Assembly: GCA_964019055.1 (NCBI GenBank)
Contig: OZ025217.1
Coordinates: 4,386,617 to 4,450,616, forward strand
DNA: 64,000 bases
DNA from: Anthopleura xanthogrammica
Taxonomy: Eukaryota; Cnidaria; Anthozoa; Actiniaria; Actiniidae
Reading direction: 5' to 3'
Both the position numbers and the translations under genes were made by a program. The notes beneath the pieces were generated by a model. It searched no databases. It was not told the origin of the DNA and was given only the letters and a program-made list of their open reading frames with translations. Below are positions 23,601 to 34,499 of this stretch, piece after piece. How positions within the stretch are numbered: position 1 is the first letter of the stretch; each line of letters starts with the position of its first letter.

Positions 23601-26600
23601 ACATTCTGTAATCACAAATATACAGTATGTACTATACTATTTTTTGTTTTTAGTATTTTTAGTATAAAAACTTTACTAATAAGATTCTTGGTTTGGACTA
23701 CTCTTGGCTCATTTTTGGAAGTAAAAAAATTATTGGGCAATGAGCCATCTACAGTACTCTAGCTAGAGCAATGAAAAAAATGAGTTCCTCGCTTTTTCTT
23801 TTCATTAAGGATTTGCAGTGCCACATGCTAACCTACCAGCTTATGGCTCTCTTATACACTTTTATATGGTGTGTCCTGACTTGTTTATCTGATGTTCTAT
23901 TCCATTGTAGCATTTTATATATCACTTGTGTGCACCAGCAAGAAAGCAGGCCTTGTGGATGCGTCAATGATGCTGAATTACACAAGTATTGTGAGTGCTT
24001 CAGTGCAGAGGGCAACACTCAAGCAATTTACCATCAAAGTTAGAAGATACTGTGATAAAACAGGTAATTATTAACCCAACATAGATCAATAAAACATACC
24101 AACCATCAAAAAAAAAAAAAAAGAAGAAAAGAAAGAAAGAAATTAAAAAAGAAGGAAGTAAATAAAAAGAAAAAAAACTCACTCAGAGATCAGTTCTAAG
24201 AGGAAAAGAGAAAAAGAAAGAGAGATTGAGAGAGGTAGGGTGAATATTAAAGTAAGACAATGTAAGAAATTCAAAGCAAAATCTTTATATTTATATATAC
24301 TGCTTAACTGCTATTTTAAGTAATAGATACAATATAAGTGGCAATGTTGTATGGGATATACGACGAGTGATTGTATATCCCATACAACATTGTCACAAAT
24401 ATTATATCTTTCTTATCATATTCATTCTTAATGAAGATACTGATTTCTGAAGAATAGATTTTATAAGCAGTGTTATTATATGGCAAGGTAATTTCACGCG
24501 TTATGATTGGTCAATTTGCGGTCCATTACTTACGGAACAGACCGAAAATCAAAATTGTCTCTCCTAGCCTTACCATATAATAAATATCTTATTAACCTCA
24601 TTTGCTCGGTCCACCCGTAAGTTATGGATCATCGTTTTTCCACTTTTTTTATGGCCTGCGTGCTGCGTGCTTGGGCCATAAGGCAGTGGAAAAAACTTGG
24701 TCCATAAATTAAGGTACGGACCTCAAACTCGGTTAATAAGGGCTATTTATTTAAGAAAAGCAGTGTTATATTTTTAAGGAGCATGTGTACAAAGTTTCCT
24801 GATGTCATGCATTGTTTGGTACGGGGATCCCACATTAAATATTGTGTTTACCTGAAGGTTAACAAAGCAAGGTTGCAGGGTTTTTGATCTAGTTGGTGGG
24901 ACTGGCTTTTTCTGGGAAACCATCCTCCTCAAGCCGGACCTACAGGCTAATTAGTAATATCGGACTTACAGAATACTAATTAGCCTAATTAGTATTCGAT
25001 AAATCTGATACAGAATACTAAGTAGCTGAGCTGTGTGGGGTTTACATTGTTCTCATGTGACCCCAGTATTGAGATTTCATTGGGTCTCACCTTAATGAAT
25101 TAGTAATGAATATGATAAGTTCAGCTCACTCATTCAGTTTTTTTCAATTCTTATTTTATTCCATCCTTTTCCCATTTTTGTAGTGAAAGATCCTGACAAG
25201 GAAACAGGTGGCATAAATGAATGGTCTAGAGGAGCAATTGTTGGCCTGTCAGCAGGAATAACAGTTTTCCTGTGCATTACTGTTGGTCTGGCATTGTTGT
25301 TCAAGCATTATCTCAGACAAAAAAGACTCAAAATGGAATTTGATGATTTAGATATTGAAGAAAAAAGGTGAAAATAAGCTACAATCTCTTCTTTGTAGAA
25401 GTGTTAATTACTAGTATCGCGATTCTCCTATAAGTTTGATTGGGAGGGAGCCACCAATATAAAATCGTAGTGTTAGCTCAGAATCGTAATAAGTTATAAT
25501 TATCATCAATATACAAGGCCAAATATTTAAACTGCCCCAACTAAAACGTTTAGTCTAGCGGGCCAAACGCCAAGCGCACGGGCTGCAAATGAATTTGCTG
25601 CCTGTTTCAATCTGATTGGTTATGTCTAACGACTGCTGTCAGCCAATCAGATCTTAAGAAAACCATTTCAAAGCGCAACACTGCACTCAGGCTCAAAATT
25701 GATGCTATTCGGGGCACAAATAAACAATATGCCCACCAAAAGTCATGTTATTGTCCTATTAGTTTGATGTCAAAATGGTAAATGATGGTGATAAATATGA
25801 TGAGATGCATTGCTGATGATAGTGATGACAATTATCAATAGAGTGGTTTTCGTATGAGTGGGAAACATACAGTACTGACTTACAACAAGTATACGGTACG
25901 ACATGCCGTAACATTAAACTGGCTTCCCATTGTATTTCAGTAATTAATCCAATCACAATCGGTAAGGTACGGTACAGCCACAGTATGGCTACGAATCTGC
26001 CATACAGTTTCCTACTCATACAAAAACTGCTCTAATCCGGATCATGTAGCTTCTTAAACTCCTTAAAAACTCTTGGAATTTAGCATGATAATAAATTGTA
26101 TTCTTTTTCAGGGAATTTGGCTTGAAGAAAGTAAGGAGTCTTCCTATTCACAGACCAATTCCATCCTCTTCCACTTCCCTTCCCCCTGTAATATACTCCC
26201 CTAAGCGTTCAAAATTTGGTGTCATGCGACCTCGACAGAGAAGTGAGACTAATGCAAGTGATATTTCTACTGTGGGACTGATATGTAAAGATGAGTCTGA
26301 TGATGAGGAACAGAGGTCTAGACAATCAAGTCCTGATGTTTCTAGTGGAAGCTATGGTAAAACTTTAAAATACTGTATATTAGAAAGCATGGCTTGAAAT
26401 AATGGCCTGTCAGTAGCTGGTAACGATGACCAGCCAAATTAGTTTTAGCTTGGTCTTCTCTTTTTGGGCTCAACATTACAGGTCAAAATGACCGCCAAGG
26501 CAAATATTTGACTGGACAAGTTCTAATAGACCTTTTCGGCTTGGGTGTAATGTTTTCCCATTTCAGACCACGTGTCATTCTCTTGAGAATAAGATTCTTT

Positions 26601-29600
26601 GTTTGAGTTGTATCCATATTCATGTGTCTTCTCATGCGCAACCGTTAAACAATGAAATGATACTCTGGGGAATGACACGTGGTCTGAAATGGGAAAACAT
26701 TACGCCCAAGCCGAATAGGTCTATTCTGGCCGGACATTGTTTGTTGACCAGCTGTTATTTCAAGCCCTAGATAGATATACATGTAGTACATGTATTTAAA
26801 AATGTATTTGTTTTAAGGTATATTACGAAATTTATATCATCATTGAGTCAGTTTCTTTTGTCCACTGACGGTCTTTATCCTTCATATTCACCCAACGGCG
26901 GCTTACCAGGTTGATGTTTGACCATGGTCTAAATTATTGTTTGTTATTCTATTCAGAAGCCATAACTACAGAAAATCAGGATTTGGGTTCAAGTCAATCA
27001 TGGTCTAAGGTTTTTGCAGGAATGTTGATCAATCCTGCACACCTACAGAGGAAGGAGCTTATTGGCACAGGTACATACAACGGGCAACTAATTTTCTGTC
27101 TTTCATAACTTTTATTATTGCTAGTCACCGCTGGTCATGATGAAAAGTCAAATTAGTTCTAGCTCAGGCATACTTCATTTCTGGCCTAAGCTTACCCAAC
27201 CAGCAATGACCAGCAAGGCAAAGATTTGACCAGACAAGTTCCAATTCTGGCTGGACATTGTCTAATGACTAGCCATTATTTTTAGCCTTTATCATTATTG
27301 CTATACACCTATTTCATACCTGTATAACATTGATAATGGGAAATGGCTAATCTGAGACCGATAGCAATTGTGGGAGCTTATTAAATTACAAATCCATTGA
27401 AATAGGTGTATTCAAATAGGACAGTTTAAGTAAGTCTTGTTGTAAACAAGTTGAGTCATGCCATGTTTTATTGACCTCTTTATCCCAAATCTGTTTCTTT
27501 TTCAGGTACTTCATGCAATGTGTATTATGGTCTATTAAGTGAATCAAATTCACAAAATGATAAAGAAGTTGCAGTTAAAACTCTGAGAGGTAGGTTGTGT
27601 TGGCTGTTGCTTCAAATAATTTGAATTCATTTATTGTCACATAAATCCTCAACTGATTTCTTGTAAGTTAGTGATAATAGGAGAATAGGGAAAAAAAAAA
27701 AAAAAGAGAATAGGGAAGCAAGAGTGAAGTGTGCTATAAATACTCCACCTTTCACGAAGTTCCAAGGTCATGGGTTCACCCTCATGCCTGCTATCATATG
27801 TGAGCTGAGTTTCATTATGATTCTCTTTTGTGTTTCAAGGTTAGGATTCTTCCTGGTTCTTTAGTTTTTCTTTCCTCAAAATCCAACATTTACAAATTCC
27901 AATTTTATGAGAGTCAAAAAGCCCAGACCTAAAAGCCAAAGCCTCAAAACTAAATTTTTGTTAGCCATACTGTACAGTAGTCTTTTGGTGCTACCCTAGC
28001 AATACAAAAATGGTTCATAATAGAACTACTATCAATGTTAATATTTAGTCAATGTTCCGATTTATAATATAGTGAGTGCAGACATTTTCTCTACTTTTAG
28101 CAGATGGAATGACTCCTGAAGCTGTTAAGACCTTTGTTGAAGAAGTACTTGTGGTAAAGGATCTCAGACACCCCAATCTGTTGACCCCCATGGGTGTGGT
28201 GCTCCAGCCTTCATCCACACCTCAGGTGGTCATGACGTACATGAAATATAAAGAACTGAACAAGTTCTTGAGACAGGAACAGGTTTGTACTTTTGCACTT
28301 ACTAAAAGATTTAGTGCATGCCACTTACAAATGCAACTCAGGTTTGATCCCAAATTGGTGTCTTACTTAGAGTAAAATTGCTTGTTGATTCTCACCTGTG
28401 CTTTGATAGTCTTTCCTGCAGCCGTTTTAATGTTGTCATGTAAAGCGCCCTCCTGAAATGTTAGTACAGTGTACATGATTGATTGTCTTGATTCATATTG
28501 ATTCATACTGGGTTTTTTCTAGGTTCTTTCATCACAGCAAGTCCTCAACCTTGGTTTTCAAATTGCTAAAGTAATGGATTACCTAGCAACCAAAGGCGGT
28601 GTTCATAAAAATCTTACCTCGGCTCACTGCATGTAAGTTTTATTTAATAATCACCTTGCTGCATGCTCTCGGATGGGTTGAGACGAATGGACCATTTTAG
28701 TGAAAGCCAACGATGCTTTATTTTCCATGTTTGACATCAAATTTATTCTTTTCAATTTCATTTAAAACAACAAATTTCAAAAGAATAAATTTGACGTCAA
28801 ATGCAGGAAATACATGTAAAGCATTGTAGGATTTATTAAAACAGCCTAGTATATGCCTTTGTTTTTGCTGGTTTTAAGTTCTTTCTACTTCTGTCATGTT
28901 AAGTAAATTTAACTGCAGATAATTTTTCTTTGGTTTCTTTGTGATATCAGCCATGGCAGTCCAAATGTTTCGTTATTTCTTTCATACCTCTTATTTACAA
29001 CTTTCTTAATATTCCAGGGTCGGTGAAGGTTATGAGGTCAAAGTCATTTATAATAATCAGGTGCCAAAGAGCAGTGAGGACAGCAAGAAATGGATGGCTC
29101 CAGAATGTTTAAATAACTGGATCTTTTCACAAAAGAGTGATGTGGTAGGTACATTTTTCCTGTTATGTCACTATTCTAGGTTTGAGCAGCTCATCTTCCT
29201 CACTGTTTTCATAAGTATTAAAAGTTTTTAGCTTAAAACCAATCTATCAGCAGGGCTTTCAGAATAAGCCAACATTCCCCCAAGCTCTGTCGGCTGCTTT
29301 GAAGTTAACTGCTCGTAGCTGTTTTTTCTTTTCCGTAAAAAAAATTATCTGATCAGAGCCAGCTACTTCAGACTTACTACCACCTATTCCAAAACTTTCT
29401 GAAAGCCCTGCATTAGTTATACCATGTATGCACTCTCTTTCCAAGAATGTTTGCCCAGTGTACACAGAAAAGGAGAGAAGGATTTATTAGTGAATGTAGC
29501 ACTGATGTATTTTTACATCTCTTATTTATAGTGGTCATTTGGTGTAATACTATGGGAGATGGCTAGTGCAGGTCAGCTACCTTACAAGGGTCAAGACAGT

Positions 29601-30550
29601 CAAAGTCTGCTTGAGTATCTCCTATCTGGAAATAGATTATCACAGCCAGAGAATTGTCCTGATGAATTGTAAGTTATGTTCTATTGAGAGATTTGTCTTG
29701 ACTTTATATGATCCATAGTCTAAAAGTACTGCCAATTTGGGGGTTTACGAATTTTGCAGTTACCTGTTACCTGTCTCCTTCTTGCTTTGTGGCACATAAG
29801 GCCTCCATAAATTCTCTCACTTTTTTCTATACTAACCAAATAATTTCCAGCTAGGAAGAGGGGTCACAGGCACCCTGCAACCAGTCCCTAAATCCACACT
29901 GCTATATTGACAGCTCATGAATATACTTTTCCAAGTTTCTGACAGCCCTCAGATATATGTCAGACACTAGATACTACTTGTTCTAAACGTTCTTGTTGCT
30001 TTTGCATTACTAACTTGTCATAAATATTGCATAACTGGAATTAATTTATTGACATATGATGAGAGAGTACAGTATACGTAGATGGTGGAGTGTACATTTG
30101 TACACTGTATTAACTTTTTTATTTTTTATTATTTTTTAATTTTTAATTTTTAATTTTATTTATTTTTTAATATAAAAAGAAAACAAAAAAAACTTGTGTA
30201 TTTGTATTCCAAAGCTGGCTAATGAAGAAATATAAAATTGTGTGTGTGTGCTGTGTGCTCTCGTAATGCACATGCTCCTAACCAATCAGAATGCAAAATT
30301 TATAATTGCAGTTATTTTATAAAAAAAAGTATTACTAACAATTCACCTGCTTTTTTCCTTGTCACTAGATTCATTTCTTTTCCTAATATAGCTACATTTT
30401 TGTCTTAGATATTCCATCATGCTGCATTGCTGGAGTCTAAGCCCTCAAGACAGGCCAACATTTATATGGTTAGTTGAACGTTTGAGTACAATGCATCAAA
30501 AATTCAACCAAGAAAACACTAAAGAGATGTCTATAGAGACAGTCTGTTAG
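20688..30550 (+). CDS. RYK: RYK-family Wnt receptor (WIF domain, single-pass pseudokinase)
   Basis: Thirteen coding exons join in frame to 616 aa: 20688-20811, 20924-21069, 23338-23440, 23911-24063, 25184-25367, 26112-26356, 26957-27070, 27506-27589, 28101-28282, 28523-28632, 29018-29144, 29532-29668, 30409-30550. All introns are GT-AG. Order: signal peptide (about 1-27), WIF domain (NLYIA..., SSVKGIKLSW, SVFSFYISLVC, FTIKVRRYC), membrane span (about 193-216), a juxtamembrane S/P-rich region, and a kinase fold from about 350. The glycine loop GTGTSCNV and Lys381 (VAVK) are kept, but the catalytic loop is HKNLTSAH (HRD Asp to Asn, later Asn to His) and the DFG position reads YNN; WMAPE and DVWSFGV are kept. 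RYK/Derailed proteins bind Wnts through WIF and signal without kinase activity. The C-terminus ETVC fits a PDZ ligand. Exon 9 has a TAGCAG tandem acceptor that can add or drop one Ala. The start Met is supported by the leader. Confidence 0.93.
21990..22168. mobile_element. MITE in RYK intron 2
   Basis: AAAAACCTACTAATGG at the left pairs with CCGATTAGTAGGTTTTT at the right; an inner pair TCTATCAC/GTGATAGA is also present. About 180 bases, no coding. Confidence 0.6.
22198..22256. repeat. Long-stem hairpin, family shared with 58692-58749
   Basis: 22-base arms (GGCCTACGAGTCAATAGCCC... pairing with ...GGGCTATTGACTCGTAGACC) around a short GC-rich loop. The same stem with a different loop occurs at 58692-58749, preceded in both places by CTC(A/G)CCCTCATGG. 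Confidence 0.75.
23116..23243. repeat. TAGACCCC dispersed repeat in RYK intron 2
   Basis: Reverse-complement match to 31957-32095 (shared GAATTTCA.TCTCCTGAGAATTGGA and GGACAAAACAAAAGAA blocks). The ends read TAGACCCCTT and AAGGGGTCTA, so it is a MITE with terminal inverted repeats present in both orientations here. Confidence 0.7.
24343..24401. repeat. Hairpin in RYK intron 4
   Basis: GCAATGTTGTATGGGATATAC pairs with the reverse complement downstream across a loop of about 15 bases; a near-perfect stem of about 22 bp. Confidence 0.75.
24473..24740. mobile_element. Two overlapping MITEs in RYK intron 4
   Basis: The first (24473-24583) has ends TTATTATATGGCAAGG / CCTTACCATATAATAA. The second (24588-24740) has ends CTTATTAACCTCA / GGTTAATAAG with inner TATGGCC/GGCCATA pairing. 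They abut head to tail, as in insertion next to insertion. Confidence 0.6.
25839..26034. mobile_element. TAGAGTGGTTT MITE in RYK intron 5
   Basis: The left end TAGAGTGGTTTTCGTATGAG pairs with the right end CTCATACAAAAACTGCTCTA; about 195 bases. The same terminal motif bounds 42147-42631 and 45858-46002. TA at both ends suits a Tc1/mariner-type target. Confidence 0.7.
26396..26770. mobile_element. Dispersed repeat carrying a nested MITE (RYK intron 6)
   Basis: The host repeat (CTGGTAACGATGACCAGCC ... GGACATTG.TTG.TGACCAGC) matches 27117-27290. It is interrupted at 26527-26723 by a MITE with ends TAGACCTTTTCGGCTTGGG and CCCAAGCCGAATAGGTCTA and inner arms of about 50 bases. The uninterrupted copy at 27240 shows the empty site. 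Confidence 0.75.
27117..27290. repeat. Dispersed repeat, uninterrupted copy (RYK intron 7)
   Basis: Same family as 26396-26770 without the nested element; gives the empty-site reference. Confidence 0.7.
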
Positions 30551-30674
30551 GTCACAATAATTCCAAAAGTCATTCTTCATACTAAACTAGCCAGACTCAA
30601 CAACACACAAATATTTTCAAAGAAAATTTAGCAGGAATTTTCTATTTTTGGATATAAGGCTAGATAAAAATATA

Positions 30675-30680
30675 AATAAA
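30675..30680 (+). promoter_or_regulatory. Candidate RYK polyadenylation signal
   Basis: AATAAA 125 bases past the RYK stop codon. Others occur further downstream (for example near 33411), so a longer 3' UTR is possible. Confidence 0.4.
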
Positions 30681-31956
30681 CAAAATAACTCAAAGCCAGT
30701 TATCAGGAAGTAGATAGATTAGAGTGGTTTTCCTTGGAGCATGAAACAGTTACCAGTAGTTTGTCCTTAATAGTCAAATAGACACAAAAGAAAACAATGG
30801 AATTAGTGTCTACTAATCTCTATTAGGCTCAGTTTAGGCGTTGAATTTCACATTTGCTGAATCTAATGCAAAATAATGCAAAACCTATGGTTTGAATTCA
30901 TTTGCATTAGATTCGGCACATCTATAGTATCTCTCTGTCATGTAAATTTTGAATATTATTCTTGTGTATATGTATATTATATATATTATTATAACCATAT
31001 TTGAGATAAACTATGGTGTTAGGGTTAGGAGGTTACAGTGTAGCTAGTAATAGGAATAATGAAAACAAAGATAACCTTAAGAAGATGAACTCTAATTTTG
31101 CTATAATATCTTATAGAGCTTTGGCCAAATTATTTAACAAATATGTTAATGTAGGTATAATGTAACGTCTGTGTTTATCATGTGTTTACCATGTGTTTAT
31201 ATTTATACTTGAGTTCAGTTTTGTCACCTTACAGCGCTTCCCATTCACATACGTGAATCGCTGTAGCGACAGTGAGGTTTTGGAAGACGTCAGTCAAAGT
31301 GCTTCCATGACATGGTCGGAAAACACAAAGTTATCACTTAGAGGCCTATGCCATGTTGAATGTTGTGGAAACCCCTTGATTGACGTCCACTAAAACCAAC
31401 TTCATCACGACAGCAAATTGTAAGATTTCCTGTGTGTGATTGGGAAGAGCTGTAATTATTATTAATAGGAAGCACGAAAAGGAAGGGGGAGGGTAAATAA
31501 TTTAACTATTTTGTAGGGCCCAAAAATATTTTTCTTATTTGTCTGAAAGCCTATTACTTTATTCGTCTACAATAATAACTTATTAAAAGTTAATAGTAAG
31601 CAATTTAATGAGGTTTGAATTATTGCCTTTGCAAGCTAAAGTAGCAAAATTTTGTTCAACTATATTTAGGACGTACATAACATTAGACTTCTCACAGAAC
31701 AAGATAAGTTTTTCCTGGTATTCAGAACTAATAACAGACTACTATATCAGATTTAAGGCAAAATATTGCCAACCTATTTTTTATACTTTAGTTATCTTAA
31801 CTAGCTCTCAGGATTTTTAGTGTCTTTGAAAGTACAGTAGTTTGACATCATCACTCTTTTAACTTCCTTTTACAACTGTTCTCAAGAGTTAACTCTCAAA
31901 TAATGCTAAGTACAGTAGTTATATATTACGATGGTTTCTATCTATCCCATACCGTC

Positions 31957-32095
31957 TGTAGAAACCCTTTGCACGTCACGTCAAAGCAGCTCAATTTGGA
32001 GGACAAAACAAAAGAATTTCATTCTCCTGAGAATTGGAAACCTATTGTTCTGTCTCCAAATTTTGAGCTGCATTCCAAAGTTCTGAAAGGGGTCT
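31957..32095. repeat. TAGACCCC dispersed repeat, second copy
   Basis: Reverse-complement relative of 23116-23243; ends at AAGGGGTCTATGG. Confidence 0.65.
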
Positions 32096-32222
32096 ATGGC
32101 TCAAAGAAATAATGGGATCCAAGTCAACTGACCAGGAGTAATGCAGGCTCAAGACATGCGAGACATTTTACTCACCACAGTTTTGATTTGAGTATTCAAC
32201 TGTCCTTTTAGCCACTCCATGT

Positions 32223-32371
32223 TTGAGGAAAAAACTGGGTTAAGTTGGCTTTGCATTGCATTGTGGGACAGTTTTGGGGGACATTTCCAAGATGGCATCA
32301 ATTTCGGCTACTTAAACAATCCCACAATGCACTGTAATGCTAACTTGACCCAGTTTTTTCCCTTATCCTCA
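32223..32371. mobile_element. Palindromic MITE
   Basis: TGAGGAAAAAACTGGGTTAA pairs with TTGACCCAGTTTTTTCCCTTATCCTCA; a further inner pair CATTGTGGGAC/GTCCCACAATG flanks a loop of about 55 bases. Confidence 0.75.
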
Positions 32372-33024
32372 AAATGGCAAATGTATGTGATTAATACAAG
32401 TTTTATGATAATTAGTCCGAAGCAAAGATTATAGTGGATTATTGAAAATTCAGTTTCCTCAGTAAGTAATCAACAATTCTTCATAACTTAAACTTTAAAC
32501 AAATGTAATTAAGTCAATTCATTATCTACTTTGTACATATAAGTTATAAATGCTAGTATTATTAATTTTTTGCAATAGATTTAGCTTTTTCTATTAACAT
32601 AATTTCAGTATTGTTTTAGATGCTCCTTATATGAACTTGCTAGCAAGTTTATTTTGGCGAGACCCATATGGAAGGCCCTCATATCCAGGCTTGCACATCT
32701 TAAGCAGAAATTCAAGCATGAAGGGTTGGTCAGCTCATCTTCATGAAACGTTCATACATGTATATGCTTGGTGTAACATGAGTTGAACACCACCTACATC
32801 ATCAGCAACGTATTTTGAGGAAAGCGTATTGACCTATCATGCTTGCTGTTTATTCCTGAGATGCAAACCTCTTGTGGGCCCTCTAATGATTACGTTTATA
32901 ATAATGAGTATTATTTTGTAGTTAACACACAAAAACCACAGAGGTCGAATTGTTCCATGGCAAAATAAAATCTATAGACCTAGTTCAAACAAAGTTTAAG
33001 TACAACACAACCATTCTCTTTTTA

Positions 33025-33311
33025 CCGAGCTTTTTCAAAAAAGGTTGGTGAATATTTTGTTGCATGTTCTTGTTGCATGCTGCATCTTGATTACCAAGCT
33101 TGAAATGTATTATATCCCTTTGTAAGTAATATCAGTACAGAAGAAAATTTTGCTGAAAAAACATGCAGACAGGGATTGGGAAAATTCTATTTTTTGTGAC
33201 CTTTCACTGATTGATTTCACATTGCCTATAGTGCATTTCGGGCTTGGTACAAGCGACATGCAACAGACAACAAAACCTTTACCAACAGCATCAACTATTT
33301 TGAAATAGCTG
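33025..33311. mobile_element. CAGCTATTTC MITE with GCAACAT-rich ends
   Basis: The left end (CGAGCTTTTTCAAAAAAGG) and right end (TTTTGAAATAGCTG) are flanked by TA. The subterminal text is TTGTTGCATG / CATGCAACA. Same family as 43970-44126 and 45518-45812. Confidence 0.7.
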
Positions 33312-33832
33312 TATCAGTTTAGAAAAGAATCCTTGCTATGTTTATGTATCTGCAGTTCCTATCTGGTGTTTGTGCTTATGCGTATGTTAAGGTGTGGACT
33401 AGACCTTAGAAAAATAAATTTGAATACATCAAAAGTTTCATACTTCTGAGGTTTGTGCTGTAACTACAAATCATGGACTTTGTGTTCCAGTTATGCATCA
33501 TAAAACGCTGGCCCTTATTTTTGTAAATATTGATAATGTAAAATCAAAATACTGAAGTGAATACACATTGAATGTGTAGCATTTTGAAGCCTCATTGTGT
33601 GGCTGTGAAGTATTTAAGCCACCCATGTAGTAGGGTAAGGTTATCAGACTGTATTTCTAGGTTATATAATCTACGAAAGAGAATGGCTTTTGACCAGGTA
33701 AAGTATAATTAATTACGTCTGTTGCACTGTACAATGTTGTATAGCACACGAATAAATAAACAAATACAATTAGAATGAAGTGTCTAGTTTGAATTTCAGG
33801 TTCGGGAGGGAGAGGGTGACGTCAAACATCAA

Positions 33833-34485
33833 AGGTATGGGCAGACCTTTCTGACATCACCCTGTTGAAATTATCCTGGATTCGTACCTACTTTTTAGCA
33901 TCTGCATGAACCCTGAGTTCGTACAAGGTATTGGCAGACCTTTCTGACATCACCCTGTTGAACTAATCCTGGATTCGTGCCTAATATTTAGCACCTGCAT
34001 GAACCCTGAGTTAGTACAAGGTATTGGCAGACCTTTCTGACATCACCCTGTTGAACGTATCCTGGATTCGTACCTACTTTTTAGCATCTGCATGAACCCT
34101 GAGTTCGTACAAGGTATTGGCAGACCTTTCTGACATCACCCTGTTGAACTAATCCTGGATTCGTGCCTAATATTTAGCACCTGCATGAACCCTGAGTTAG
34201 TACAAGGTATTGGCAGACCTTTCTGACATCACCCTGTTGAACTTATCCTGGATTCGTACCTACTTTTTAGCATCTGCATGAACCCTGAGTTCGTACAAGG
34301 TATTGGCAGACCTTTCTGACATCACCCTGTTGAACTAATCCTGGATTCGTGCCTAATATTTAGCACCTGCATGAACCCTGAGTTAGTACAAGGTATTGGC
34401 AGACCTTTCTGACATTACTCTGTTGAACTAATCCTGGATTCGTACCTACTTTTTAGCATCTGCATGAACCCTGAGTTAGTACAAG
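33833..34485. repeat. 93-bp satellite with dimeric higher-order structure
   Basis: Seven consecutive units start with GGCAGACC at 33840, 33933, 34026, 34119, 34212, 34305 and 34398, exactly 93 bases apart. Odd units carry CGTACCTACTTTTTAGCATC, even units CGTGCCTAATATTTAGCACC, giving a 186-bp dimer. The seventh is a hybrid. It directly precedes the truncated LINE. Confidence 0.95.
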
Positions 34486-34499
34486 AAACTTAGAAGGGA

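Larger units (their letters stand above)
30681..33832. other. Spacer downstream of RYK
   Basis: No convincing gene. It holds at least three inverted-repeat elements (listed separately). A frame at 31233-31393 follows a splice-like TTACAG and reads RFPFTYVNRCSDSE..., but I found no partner exon. Confidence 0.6.

Noticed and set aside
31193..31393. Possible exon after TTACAG downstream of RYK
   Set aside because: RYK is complete without it and no donor exon or family match is visible.
33833..34485. CRISPR-like regularity
   Set aside because: No unique spacers between repeats; the units are contiguous 93-bp satellite monomers in a eukaryotic sequence.
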